From positions 1-41,240 of the forward strand of contig DATMRF010000058.1 of the NCBI GenBank assembly GCA_035566435.1: a DNA stretch of 41,240 bases, read 5' to 3'. This stretch comes from DATMRF01 sp035566435 (lineage in GTDB: Bacteria; Verrucomicrobiota; Verrucomicrobiia; Limisphaerales; UBA8199). A model generated the notes under the pieces. The model made no database searches and was not told where the DNA came from. It saw only the letters and a program-made list of their open reading frames with translations. Within the stretch, counting starts at the first letter, position 1. Each line of letters opens with the position of its first letter. Position numbers and translations under genes: made by a program. Shown piece after piece: positions 23,732-32,076 of the stretch.

Positions 23732-26464
23732 ATGGCTGACATAAAGCGGACTACGCTCTTCGGCAAATTGAACTCGATTGGCTACAAATCGATTGAGGGA
23801 GCCACGATCTTTTGCAAAATGCGCGGCAACCCTTACGTGGAAACCGTCCATTGGCTGCATCAATTGCTGCAAAACCAGGATACCGACATCCATCGCATCC
23901 TGCGCCACTTTGAACTGGACGGCTCGCGTCTGGCCGCCGATCTGATCGCCGCGCTGGACAAGCTGCCACGCGGCGCTACGGCGATCTCGGATTTCTCGCC
24001 AGATATTCCGAGCGTCATCGAACGCGCGTGGGTTTTCGGCACGCTCTTGTTCGGCGAGTCCCAGGTGCGCACCGGCCATCTCGTCGTCGGCTTTCTCAAT
24101 AGCGACCTGCGTCACAAGTTTCTCGCGCTCTCCAAAGAGCTTGCCAAAATCAAGCTGGAAGCCCTCACGGATAATTTCGCGAAGATCGTCGCCGGCTCAC
24201 CCGAGGACGCCCTGCGCGCCAGCGACGGCTCCGGCCTCAGCGCAGGTGCGGCCCCGGGTGAAACCAGTGGCGCAATCGCCCCCGCCGAAATGGGCAAACA
24301 GGAAGCCCTCAAACGGTTCACCACTGACCTGACCGAGAAAGCACGTAAGGGTGAAATCGACCCCATAGTGGGCCGCGACGACGAAATCCGCCAATGCGTC
24401 GATATCCTCATGCGGCGGAGGCAAAACAATCCAATCCTTACCGGTGAAGCCGGGGTGGGTAAGACCGCTGTCGTCGAGGGTTTCGTTCATCGCATCCTGG
24501 CCGGCGATGTGCCTCCGGCCCTCCGGGACGTGAGCGTGCGCTCCCTGGATGTTGGTTTGCTTCAGGCGGGCGCCAGCATGAAAGGGGAATTCGAACAACG
24601 TTTGCGCGGCGTCATCGATGAGGTGCAGGCATCCCCGAAGCCGATTATCCTGTTCCTCGATGAGGCGCACACGCTAATGGGCGCCGGCGGCAGCGGTGCG
24701 AGCGACGCCGCCAACCTCCTGAAACCCGCCCTCGCCCGCGGAACACTGCGAACCATTGGCGCCACGACGTGGGACGAGTATAAGCGCCATATCGAGAAGG
24801 ACCCCGCGCTTACCCGCCGGTTTCAGGTCGTCAAGGTTGAGGAGCCTGACGAGGCCAAATGCATCCGGATGCTGCGGGCGGTTATGGTCCCTTTCGAGAA
24901 GCATCACAAGGTGCAGGTCCTGGATGAAGCTATTGAACATGCCGTCAAGTTGTCGCATCGCTATATCGCCGGCCGCCAGTTGCCTGATAAAGCGGTCAGC
25001 CTGATTGACACGGCCGCCGCCCGGGTGGCGGTTAGCCAGCACGCGGTTCCCCCGGAGGTGGATGACTGCCGGCGCCGGATGCAGGCGCTCCAGACCGAAT
25101 CCGAGATCCTCGGCCGGGAAAATGCCACCGGCCTCGACCACCAGGGCCGGCTGGCCGAAATTACCACCAGTCTTGCTGAGGAGAAGGAGGCTCTCGGCGG
25201 ACTCGAGGCACATTGGAATGAAGAAAAGCAGTTAGTGGCCAAAATCCTGGATCTGCGCTCCAAGCTCCGCGCGGCCGGCATAGGCCCCGACGACGCCCTG
25301 AAGAATCCGACTGCCGCCGCTGCTACGACTCCCTCGCCCCAGCCTGGCGGCAACGGTCAGTTAACCGCCAAGGAGCGCGACAAGGTGCTCGGTGAATTGA
25401 AGAGCCTCCAGGAAAAGCTGAAGCAGTTCCAAGGGGAATCTCCGTTGATCTTTCCCAGTGTCGATGCCAACGCGATTGCCAGCGTGGTTGCGGATTGGAC
25501 GGGAATCCCGGTCGGTCGGATGGTCAAGAACGAAATCCAACAGGTGCTGAGTTTGGCCGATATCCTCGAGCGCCGCGTCATCGGCCAGCGCTATGCCCTC
25601 GAAATGATTGCCCGCCGCGTCCAGACCAGCCGGGCGAGGCTCGACAACCCCAACCGCCCCATCGGAGTCTTCATGCTGGTGGGCCCCAGCGGCACCGGCA
25701 AGACCGAGACAGCCCTCACACTCGCTGAGGCCCTTTATGGCGGCGAGCAAAACCTTATCGCCATCAATATGAGCGAGTTCCAGGAGGCCCACACCGTCAG
25801 CACGCTCAAAGGCTCACCACCAGGGTACGTCGGTTACGGGGAGGGCGGAGTCCTGACCGAAGCGGTCCGCCGCCGGCCGTACAGCGTCGTGCTCCTGGAC
25901 GAGGTGGAGAAAGCTCACACGGACGTGCACGAGATTTTCTTCCAGGTCTTCGACAAGGGCTGGATGGAAGATGCCGAGGGGCGCTACATCGACTTCAAGA
26001 ATACGATCATCATTCTGACGAGCAACGCCGCCCAGGACGTCATCATTAGCATGTGCAAGGACCCGGAATTGATGCCTAGTGCCGAAGGGTTGGAAAAGGC
26101 GATGCGGGGTCCGCTTACCAAAGTCTTTCCCGACGCGCTTTTGAACCGGCTTCTGGTGGTTCCGTTCTATCCGATCAGCAAGGAAGTGCTCCAGCGGATA
26201 ATCAAATTGAACCTCTCCCGCGTCGAAAAGCGAATTAAAGAAAACCACAAGGTGCCATTCAGCTTCGACGACAGCGTGCCTGAATTGATTGGCCAGCGCT
26301 GTACCGAGCTCGAACGTGGCGCGCGCATGGTGGATGCCCTGATCACCAACACCATGCTCCCGGAAATAGGCCGCGAGTTGCTTTCCCGCCTGGCCGCCGG
26401 CTCTGAGGTCAAACGGGTGCACGCGGGAGTGAAGGATGGGAATTTTGCGTTCGCATTTGATTAA
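23732..26464 (+). CDS. tssH: T6SS sheath-recycling AAA+ ATPase TssH (ClpV)
   Basis: The product is 910 residues of the ClpB/ClpV type with two AAA+ modules. Walker A motifs are GEAGVGKT (238-245) and GPSGTGKT (651-658), and the Walker B are LFLDEAHT and VVLLDEVEKAH. The N-domain (1-160) is of the ClpV kind that grips the TssC helix. It unfolds contracted TssB/C sheath so the subunits are reused. A long Ala/Pro/Gly insert at about 525-545 precedes the second module. The stop codon overlaps the -35 box of the likely vgrG promoter. Confidence 0.97.
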   Translation: MADIKRTTLFGKLNSIGYKSIEGATIFCKMRGNPYVETVHWLHQLLQNQDTDIHRILRHFELDGSRLAADLIAALDKLPRGATAISDFSPDIPSVIERAWVFGTLLFGESQVRTGHLVVGFLNSDLRHKFLALSKELAKIKLEALTDNFAKIVAGSPEDALRASDGSGLSAGAAPGETSGAIAPAEMGKQEALKRFTTDLTEKARKGEIDPIVGRDDEIRQCVDILMRRRQNNPILTGEAGVGKTAVVEGFVHRILAGDVPPALRDVSVRSLDVGLLQAGASMKGEFEQRLRGVIDEVQASPKPIILFLDEAHTLMGAGGSGASDAANLLKPALARGTLRTIGATTWDEYKRHIEKDPALTRRFQVVKVEEPDEAKCIRMLRAVMVPFEKHHKVQVLDEAIEHAVKLSHRYIAGRQLPDKAVSLIDTAAARVAVSQHAVPPEVDDCRRRMQALQTESEILGRENATGLDHQGRLAEITTSLAEEKEALGGLEAHWNEEKQLVAKILDLRSKLRAAGIGPDDALKNPTAAAATTPSPQPGGNGQLTAKERDKVLGELKSLQEKLKQFQGESPLIFPSVDANAIASVVADWTGIPVGRMVKNEIQQVLSLADILERRVIGQRYALEMIARRVQTSRARLDNPNRPIGVFMLVGPSGTGKTETALTLAEALYGGEQNLIAINMSEFQEAHTVSTLKGSPPGYVGYGEGGVLTEAVRRRPYSVVLLDEVEKAHTDVHEIFFQVFDKGWMEDAEGRYIDFKNTIIILTSNAAQDVIISMCKDPELMPSAEGLEKAMRGPLTKVFPDALLNRLLVVPFYPISKEVLQRIIKLNLSRVEKRIKENHKVPFSFDDSVPELIGQRCTELERGARMVDALITNTMLPEIGRELLSRLAAGSEVKRVHAGVKDGNFAFAFD

Positions 26465-26485
26465 GGCGTGACGAAAATCTATAAT
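26457..26485 (+). promoter_or_regulatory. Likely promoter of vgrG
   Basis: TTGATT (26457-26462), a 17-base gap and a perfect TATAAT (26480-26485) stand 20 bases before the vgrG ATG. The -35 box lies across the tssH stop. This would give the vgrG/cargo genes their own transcription start with a very short leader. Confidence 0.5.
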
Positions 26486-26505
26486 AATCTGACACCCCAA
26501 GCACC

Positions 26506-28554
26506 ATGCCCGTAACACAAAAGAGCCGGCTGCTGGCCATCGGCACCGTCCTGGAAGACGACAAGCTGGTCCTGGAGCGATTCTCTCTGACGGAACAACT
26601 GGGCCGGCTGTTTCAGATCGAGGTCGAGTTGGGCAGCGAGGACCCCGCTATAAAGTTCGACGAGGTCGTCGGCACGAACGCTACCATCCGTCTTGAACTT
26701 CCCGAAAAGAAGACGCGGTATTTTAATGGCTTCATCAGCCGGTTTGTGCAGACAGAACAGCAGCGAAATTATGCTCACTATCGTGCCACACTCGTTCCCT
26801 GGCTTTGGTTTCTGACCCGCACCGCCGACTGCCGGATCTTCCAGAAGAAAAAGGTGCCGGATATCATCGAGGAGGTGTTCAAGGCGCAGGGGTTTAACGA
26901 CTACAAACCCAGTCTCTCCGGCACGTACGATGAGTGGGAATACTGCGTGCAGTATCGTGAAACCGACTTCAACTTTGTCAGCCGGCTGATGGAGCAGGAA
27001 GGGATTTACTACTTTTTTCAGCATGAAAACGGCAAGCATACCCTCGTGCTGGCCGATTCCGATTCAGCCCATTCGCCTTTCCCGGACTACGAAGATATCA
27101 ATTACCGCCCTCGCGTTCAGGGCGAACAGACCGAGGAGAGCATTTCTGACTGGGTCATTGAGCAGGAAGTCCAGCCCGGAGCCTACGTGGTGGGCGATTT
27201 TAATTTTACCACCCCCGGCTCTCCCATCCTCGGCAGTGCGAACATCTCGCGCCAACACGCCGCCTCCGGCTTTGAGATGTTTGATTACCCTGGCGAGTTC
27301 GAAAAGCGTCCTGAAGGTGACGCGTACGCCAAAATCCGCATCCAGGAACTGCAGTCGCAGCACGAGCTCCTGCGCGGGCGCGCGACCTCGCGCGGCATCG
27401 CTACGGGGTCTAAATTCACCCTCAAAAGCCATCCCCGTACCGACCAGAATCGGGATTACCTTGTGATCGCCGCGTCATATCAAGCCGGCACCAGCGAGTT
27501 CGAATCCGGCGCCGCTTCGCAAAGTAGGGAGTTTTACGATTGCAGCTTTACCTCCCGCCCTGCCAGCGAGCCGTTTCGGCCCGCGCGCCTCACACCCAAG
27601 CCGGTCATTCAGGGCCCGCAGACCGCGATAGTTGTGGGCAAAAAGGGTGAGGAGATTGATACCGACGAGTTCGGCCGGGTGAAGGTCCAGTTCCACTGGG
27701 ATCGGTATGGCAAAGTGGACGAGAATTCTTCTTGTTTTGTGCGCGTTTCCCACGCCGCTGCCGGCAAGAGTTGGGGAGCGATCAACCTTCCTCGAATAGG
27801 CCAGGAGGTAATTGTTGAATTCCTCGAAGGTGACCCCGACCGCCCGATCATCACCGGCCGGGTCTATAACGCCACGGCCACGCCGCCTTACAAGCTGCCG
27901 GATTTCAAGACCGTATCGACCCATAAATCCAACTCCAGCAAAGGCGGTCAGGGTTTTAACGAACTCCGCTTCGAAGACAAGAAGGGCGAGGAGCAAATCT
28001 TCATGCACGGCGAGAAAAACCTCGATATCCGGATCAAAAATGATGCCTTTGAGACGATCGAAAATGACCGCCATTTAGTTGTGACCAAGGACCAAATCGA
28101 GCACGTCAAAAATAATCGCAGTGAAACCGTCGATGCTGACCACATGGAGAAGATTGGCAAAGATCGGCACCTCAATGTCGTGGGCAAGGAAGCCAAAGCC
28201 GTCGGAGGCAGCCTCTCCCTCACGGTCAGTGGCGACGTCATCGAGGTCTTCAAGGCTAATCATTCCGAGCAGACCACCAGCGACTACTACTTGAAAGGGG
28301 ACAATGTCGTCATCGAAGGAATGACCAACGTCACCATCAAGGTCGGAGGCTCCTCGATCGCCATCGCCGCCGACGGCATTGCATTAAAGACGGATGGAAC
28401 AGTTAAAGTGGAGTCCAGCGGCACGATGGACCTGAAGGCCGATGCGCCGCTAGCCATGCAATCCTCCGCCACCGCCGAACTCAAGAGCCCCATGACTACA
28501 GTAAAAGGGGATGGCCAGCTCACACTCAAAGGCGGTGTGGTAATGATCAACTGA
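26506..28554 (+). CDS. vgrG: T6SS spike protein TssI (VgrG)
   Basis: The product is 682 residues. The gp27-like head comprises the first ~370 residues (LFQIEVELGSED, CVQYRETDFNFVSRLMEQEG). The gp5 OB-fold follows (DEFGRVKVQFHWD; CFVRVSHAAAGKSWGA; GQEVIVEFLEGDPDRPIITG). The tail is a long beta-prism with repeated NDRHLVV/NNRSETVDADHMEKIGKDRH units. There is no added toxic domain, so cargo is likely carried by partner proteins and the PAAR tip. A GGAAGCGC/GCGCTTCC hairpin lies downstream. Confidence 0.97.
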   Translation: MPVTQKSRLLAIGTVLEDDKLVLERFSLTEQLGRLFQIEVELGSEDPAIKFDEVVGTNATIRLELPEKKTRYFNGFISRFVQTEQQRNYAHYRATLVPWLWFLTRTADCRIFQKKKVPDIIEEVFKAQGFNDYKPSLSGTYDEWEYCVQYRETDFNFVSRLMEQEGIYYFFQHENGKHTLVLADSDSAHSPFPDYEDINYRPRVQGEQTEESISDWVIEQEVQPGAYVVGDFNFTTPGSPILGSANISRQHAASGFEMFDYPGEFEKRPEGDAYAKIRIQELQSQHELLRGRATSRGIATGSKFTLKSHPRTDQNRDYLVIAASYQAGTSEFESGAASQSREFYDCSFTSRPASEPFRPARLTPKPVIQGPQTAIVVGKKGEEIDTDEFGRVKVQFHWDRYGKVDENSSCFVRVSHAAAGKSWGAINLPRIGQEVIVEFLEGDPDRPIITGRVYNATATPPYKLPDFKTVSTHKSNSSKGGQGFNELRFEDKKGEEQIFMHGEKNLDIRIKNDAFETIENDRHLVVTKDQIEHVKNNRSETVDADHMEKIGKDRHLNVVGKEAKAVGGSLSLTVSGDVIEVFKANHSEQTTSDYYLKGDNVVIEGMTNVTIKVGGSSIAIAADGIALKTDGTVKVESSGTMDLKADAPLAMQSSATAELKSPMTTVKGDGQLTLKGGVVMIN

Positions 28555-28600
28555 TGCGGACCTCTGGCAATCCAGTGTGCAGTGCCCTCTGCGCCTTTGG

Positions 28601-28627
28601 GGAAGCGCGACAATGTGCGGCGCTTCC
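28601..28627. terminator. Hairpin after vgrG, terminator-like
   Basis: GGAAGCGC, an 11-base loop and GCGCTTCC form an 8-bp stem in the 116-base gap after vgrG. No T-run follows, so termination, if any, would be partial or Rho-aided. Confidence 0.35.
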
Positions 28628-28670
28628 GCTAACCGCCATCAACAATCCACTCTCAACTATCAACTAATCG

Positions 28671-29072
28671 ATGCCCTCGCCAAAAGACGGAAAAGCCGGC
28701 ACCGCCGTCACCCCCGCCGACCCGGCCGACGCCAATGAAGCCGACAAGGCCGACCCTGGCGAGGTCGAACAAATCAAGGCCGAGCAACGCCAGACACAAT
28801 CCGGAAAATATGGTTCCGTCAAGGTCCAACCATACAAACCGCCCGGGACTGACGAGGATAAGACGAAGAAAAGCTGGATCGAAATCAAACTCGTGGATGA
28901 GGAAAACGAACCCGTGCCAGGCGAACCATATAGCATCACCCTTCCTGACGGCGAAACCGTCGCCTCGGGCACGCTCGACGAAAAAGGTTTTGCCCGGATC
29001 GACGGCATCGACCCGGGCACGTGCCAAATCACTTTTCCGCAACGGGATACGGAGGCTTGGAAGAAGGCCTGA
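28671..29072 (+). CDS. T6SS cargo-zone beta-domain protein, module A
   Basis: The product is 133 residues. An N-terminal charged, unstructured part (EADKADPGEVEQIKAEQRQT, then GKYGSVKVQPYKPP) leads to a carboxypeptidase-regulatory/Ig-like beta domain (KSWIEIKLVDEENEPVPGE; GETVASGTLDEKGFARIDGI; DPGTCQITFP). I recognise this pattern as common beside vgrG and PAAR genes. It probably serves as a spike-linked adaptor or chaperone for cargo, but its role is not proven. It is about 70% identical by eye to the module B copy at 32077. No Shine-Dalgarno is seen. The 30 bases before the ATG are a heptad word array (CACTCTC-AACTATC-AACTAAT). Confidence 0.75.
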   Translation: MPSPKDGKAGTAVTPADPADANEADKADPGEVEQIKAEQRQTQSGKYGSVKVQPYKPPGTDEDKTKKSWIEIKLVDEENEPVPGEPYSITLPDGETVASGTLDEKGFARIDGIDPGTCQITFPQRDTEAWKKA

Positions 29073-29093
29073 GAGCACAGAACTTTACCGTTC

Positions 29094-29771
29094 ATGGCCG
29101 AAGACTACTCAGTCGAACCAGGCGACTGCATCAGCAGCATCGCCTATGTGAAAGGTTTCTTTTGGCAAACCCTTTGGAACGATCCGTCCAACGCCGCGCT
29201 CAAAGCCAAGCGCAAGAACCCCAATGTACTGATGACCGGCGACGTCGTCCACATTCCCGACTTGACCGTCAGGAATGAACCCGGCGCCACGGAAACGACG
29301 CACAAGTTCATGCTCAAGGGCGTCCCGGAAAAGTTGCACATCAAACTGCTCGACTACGACCATAAACCACGCCCCAACCTCGACTACATCGTTGTCATTG
29401 ATGGCAGCTCGCGCCAAGGGAAGACCGACGCCGACGGCGTGATAACAGAAAGCATACCGCCTCACGCCAAGACAGGTAAGCTCACCTTCGCAGCGCCTGA
29501 ACTGGTGGACAAGACCGGCAAGCCGATTCCGGCCAACCCCAAAAGCCAGGTCATGATATTGCAGTTGGGCAATCTCAATCCCATTTCCGAGGTTAGCGGC
29601 CTCAAGGCGAGATTGGCCAATCTTGGGTTTTACAAAGGCCCGTTTGACGAGAGTCTCGATGCGGCCACCAAACAGGCCATTAGTAAGTTCCAGACGAAAC
29701 AGGGCCTGCCGGTGACGGGCGATGCCGACGATGCCACGCGGCAGAAGTTGCAGGAGCTACACGGCCACTGA
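29094..29771 (+). CDS. LysM and peptidoglycan-binding-domain protein, module A
   Basis: The product is 225 residues. A LysM-like domain opens it (VEPGDCISSIAYVKGFFWQT; NVLMTGDVVHIPDL). A beta-domain middle follows (LHIKLLDYDHKPRPNLDYIV). A PG_binding_1 domain lies at about 160-225 (LKARLANLGFYKGPFDESLD; FQTKQGLPVTGDADDATRQK). Such proteins probably hold cargo at the spike or bind cell wall. It lies 21 bases after its partner and is paralogous to the gene at 32481, where the same two-gene order recurs. No signal peptide is visible, in keeping with export through the T6SS. Confidence 0.8.
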   Translation: MAEDYSVEPGDCISSIAYVKGFFWQTLWNDPSNAALKAKRKNPNVLMTGDVVHIPDLTVRNEPGATETTHKFMLKGVPEKLHIKLLDYDHKPRPNLDYIVVIDGSSRQGKTDADGVITESIPPHAKTGKLTFAAPELVDKTGKPIPANPKSQVMILQLGNLNPISEVSGLKARLANLGFYKGPFDESLDAATKQAISKFQTKQGLPVTGDADDATRQKLQELHGH

Positions 29772-29787
29772 ATCAAAAGACGGCATA

Positions 29788-30132
29788 ATGATATATTACC
29801 TCCGCAGCTCAGGTACAAGTAGCGGCAGCGACAGCGGCTCTGGCACCGGTTCTGCCTGCGGCTCTGGCAGCGGCTCTGACAGCGGCTCGGGTAGTGGCTC
29901 CGGCAGCGGTTCTGACGGCAGCACCTTGTCAGCGCCTTGGTTAGTTCCCCCGCCTTCCTCAGGCAGCGGCTCTGGCAGTGGCAGCGGCTCTGGCAGTGGC
30001 AGCGGCTCTGGCAGCGGCAGCGGCTCTGGCAGCGGCAGTGGTTCTGGCAGTGGCAGTGGTTCTGGCAGTGGCAGCGGCTCCGGCAGCGGCAATGCCAGCG
30101 AGTGCCAAGTGGCTAGGGGGGGTGGGCAGTGA
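29788..30132 (+). CDS. Ser-Gly repeat protein coupled to a candidate effector
   Basis: The product is 114 residues, almost wholly Ser-Gly dipeptides, with a short break (STLSAPWLVPPPSS) between two SG tracts. It has no recognised domain. The DNA is a near-exact array of GGCAGCGGCTCT units at 29962-30090. Its TGA overlaps the GTG start of the next gene (GTGA at 30129-30132). It might be a separate flexible tether, or a linker joined to the next gene by frameshifting. The antisense frame reads LPEPLP repeats and is a by-product. A low-complexity ORF like this could also be non-coding. Confidence 0.45.
   Translation: MIYYLRSSGTSSGSDSGSGTGSACGSGSGSDSGSGSGSGSGSDGSTLSAPWLVPPPSSGSGSGSGSGSGSGSGSGSGSGSGSGSGSGSGSGSGSGSGSGSGNASECQVARGGGQ
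29962..30090 (+). repeat. GGCAGC/GGCTCT hexamer array encoding Ser-Gly
   Basis: About seven units of 18 bases (GGCAGCGGCTCTGGCAGT and variants) run without a frame break for 43 codons. The array length is likely to vary between strains by slippage. Confidence 0.85.
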
Positions 30133-30857
30133 GCGGACCGACGACTAATGCACTGGGAGCCACCCCACCTCCTGTTACGATTGCCTTCTATACCACGGGC
30201 GATACCCGTCAAGCCACGGGTAATTCTATGAGCGTTAGTGATGCTTTTAAAAAGCGCGCCACCTTATTGGCCTCCTCTCCCAGTTACGTTTTCGGCGTAG
30301 CCACCGCAAGCGACGCTACCAACACAATCAGGGCCCTTCCCGCCAATCTGCCCATCGCCAAAGTTTACTTCGTCGGCCACGGTAACGCGGACGTCTTCTT
30401 TTTTGATGGTGCTCCCGATGGCACGGATAACTTCAAAACCGTCAATAGCGACGGTGTGTTGTTGAACCCGGGCGCCGTGCATAGCCCCATGAACCCTGAC
30501 TCACCCGATGGCACGGCAAGCAAGGGTCTAATTGACCAACTCGCTGCTCATCTCAGCCTATCAACCAGCCCTGTTGAAATTGACTTTCTTTGCTGCAACA
30601 GCGGCTCTACGCTGGTCGGAACGGTCGCCCAGGCGCTGAGCGGTCACAAAATTAATGGCTCAGTCGGTGGTTACAATAACGACTACCGGACCAACTTCGT
30701 AGGCTCTAAACCAAAAGAACCACCACCCGCCACCTGGTGGACCGGCCCCGGCTGGTACGACATCATCCAGACAGATGATCAGCAGAAAAAGATGCTGAAA
30801 CGGGCGACTAATAATGCAATCCCGTCGTTTGACACCTCTTCCAATATTCCGCCATGA
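30129..30857 (+). CDS. Predicted T6SS effector with caspase-like (clan CD) His/Cys motifs
   Basis: The product is 242 residues starting at GTG, overlapping the Ser-Gly gene by four bases. A beta strand ends in KVYFVGHGNADVFFFDG (His84-Gly85), and some 70 residues later another ends in VEIDFLCCNSGS (Cys155/Cys156). The two strand-end motifs, HG then CC/AC-x-SG, are those of clan CD cysteine peptidases (caspase, CHAT, C80 toxin self-processing domains). I infer a peptidase-like cargo protein. The family was assigned by eye only. Context supports it: it follows an adaptor pair behind vgrG. No immunity gene is obvious; the next gene downstream is on the other strand. Confidence 0.6.
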   Translation: MSGPTTNALGATPPPVTIAFYTTGDTRQATGNSMSVSDAFKKRATLLASSPSYVFGVATASDATNTIRALPANLPIAKVYFVGHGNADVFFFDGAPDGTDNFKTVNSDGVLLNPGAVHSPMNPDSPDGTASKGLIDQLAAHLSLSTSPVEIDFLCCNSGSTLVGTVAQALSGHKINGSVGGYNNDYRTNFVGSKPKEPPPATWWTGPGWYDIIQTDDQQKKMLKRATNNAIPSFDTSSNIPP

Positions 30858-30988
30858 CCGTGAGGAGACCATTGACGAAAATAAAACCAAATACCGCCCT
30901 CGTAAAATGCGACGACTCGCCCTTGCTCTCAAATCCGACGACTGCGACCACTATTCGGTATGGGTAAAACAGGTCTGTGGGATAACGG

Positions 30989-31783
30989 TCACTCTTTTTC
31001 GTAGCGCGAGCGTTCGGGAAATCGCTCCATTAGGAATTTTCGGATGCTCTCTCCAAACGCCGGATCGTCAAAATTAAAGAACGTTTTGTCTTCGGCTTGC
31101 TGAACCACCTTTTCGTACGAAGGAGGTTTTCCCCAGAACCCACACCGGCTGTTTTCGTCGCTCAATTTGGTCAGGCTCATCTTTTCCAGTTTATAGGCAT
31201 GGTTCAAGATGGCGGTCAGGCCGAGCAACCCATAAAAGCGATCTTCAGTCACAAAATCCTTAAAATCACAGTAGGCCGCCATGACCCGTTTTCGCGTCAG
31301 GTATGCGGGAGTATGGGTTTCAAAGTTATAAGCTGTGTATCCAAGACGAATAAGCAAATCATGGGTGCGCCAGAGCGCATCCCGCCAAAGCCCGCGTCCG
31401 CGGACCGTTGTCAGAGACAGGTCTTGGAGGTAACGGTCTTTCCGAGCTTCTTCGACGGGGTGGTTTTTGAGGAAATAGAAATCGTCGCAGAAGAAGAGAT
31501 ACTCGAAGGATAAATCAGGGATTAACGAGGATAGCAAAAGCAGCAAAAAGAAATTTGTCACCGGGGTTTTTACGCCCAACATCCGTGACGTCGCCTCATG
31601 CGGAACGTGCTCTATCAGGGACGTTTCGTCCGAAATGAAATTCGGTTTGTCGCCATAGATCCAGACTTTTTTGATGTACGGCGCATATTGCTCGACGCTC
31701 CTCAACGAATAACGAATCTCGAAATCGTCATTGGCGGAATGCTTGAAAATGTACAGGGCATCCATTTTTCCAGGCGCTCCCAT
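30989..31783 (-). CDS. Stealth-type sugar-phosphate transferase-like protein
   Basis: From the ATG at 31783 the product is 264 residues; an in-frame start at 31846 would add 21. The sequence DFEIRYSLRSVEQYAPYIKK (20-39) and FEYLFFCDDFYFLKN (about 93-107) match the CR2 region of Stealth proteins, which transfer hexose-1-phosphate to make capsule or exopolysaccharide. The CR1 start (usually IDVVYTWV) is replaced by MDALYIFKHS, as seen in short members. The gene is opposite in direction to all T6SS genes around it and visibly poorer in GC than its neighbours. It is therefore probably a later insertion, or a cargo/defence extra. Confidence 0.65.
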   Translation of the reverse strand: MGAPGKMDALYIFKHSANDDFEIRYSLRSVEQYAPYIKKVWIYGDKPNFISDETSLIEHVPHEATSRMLGVKTPVTNFFLLLLLSSLIPDLSFEYLFFCDDFYFLKNHPVEEARKDRYLQDLSLTTVRGRGLWRDALWRTHDLLIRLGYTAYNFETHTPAYLTRKRVMAAYCDFKDFVTEDRFYGLLGLTAILNHAYKLEKMSLTKLSDENSRCGFWGKPPSYEKVVQQAEDKTFFNFDDPAFGESIRKFLMERFPERSRYEKE

Positions 31784-31784
31784 G

Positions 31785-32027
31785 CTACGCGTTGACTCCA
31801 CCGCCGGAGGAGGCGCTTCCCGAGGCGGATGCAGCAGCAGCCGCACCGCCTGATTTCCAGTGGCTCATGATGCTTTGCATATCATTCGCGGCGTCTAGCA
31901 GAATCAGTGGGTGATTTTGGTTTAATTCCGAGTTCCCGCAAGCTCTGTTCTTGTTCCTTCGAGCATTATGCTCAATTCTCGGGTGCTGCTTTCGCGGAAG
32001 CGCGTCGGCGTGTCCGGCATGTGACAC
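31785..32027 (-). CDS. Possible small gene ahead of the Stealth-like gene
   Basis: An 80-codon frame (perhaps shorter, from ATGs at 31882 or 31870) ends in an Ala/Ser/Gly-rich tail (WKSGGAAAAASASGSASSGG). Its TAG stop is followed one base later by the ATG at 31783 (TAGCATG), an arrangement typical of coupled genes. No homology and no Shine-Dalgarno were recognised, so this rests on the junction alone. Confidence 0.25.
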   Translation of the reverse strand: MSHAGHADALPRKQHPRIEHNARRNKNRACGNSELNQNHPLILLDAANDMQSIMSHWKSGGAAAAASASGSASSGGGVNA

Positions 32028-32076
32028 GCAACCGTTCCGGCCTTGCCAAAACCTCCCGAATCTTTCAGCTTACAGT

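Noticed and set aside
26506..28554. Evolved VgrG with a toxin domain
   Set aside because: The C-terminus is only the beta-prism with repeated NDRHLVV-type units; nothing follows it.
29796..30212. LPEPLP-repeat protein on the minus strand
   Set aside because: It is the antisense reading of the Ser-Gly array, with no start signal.
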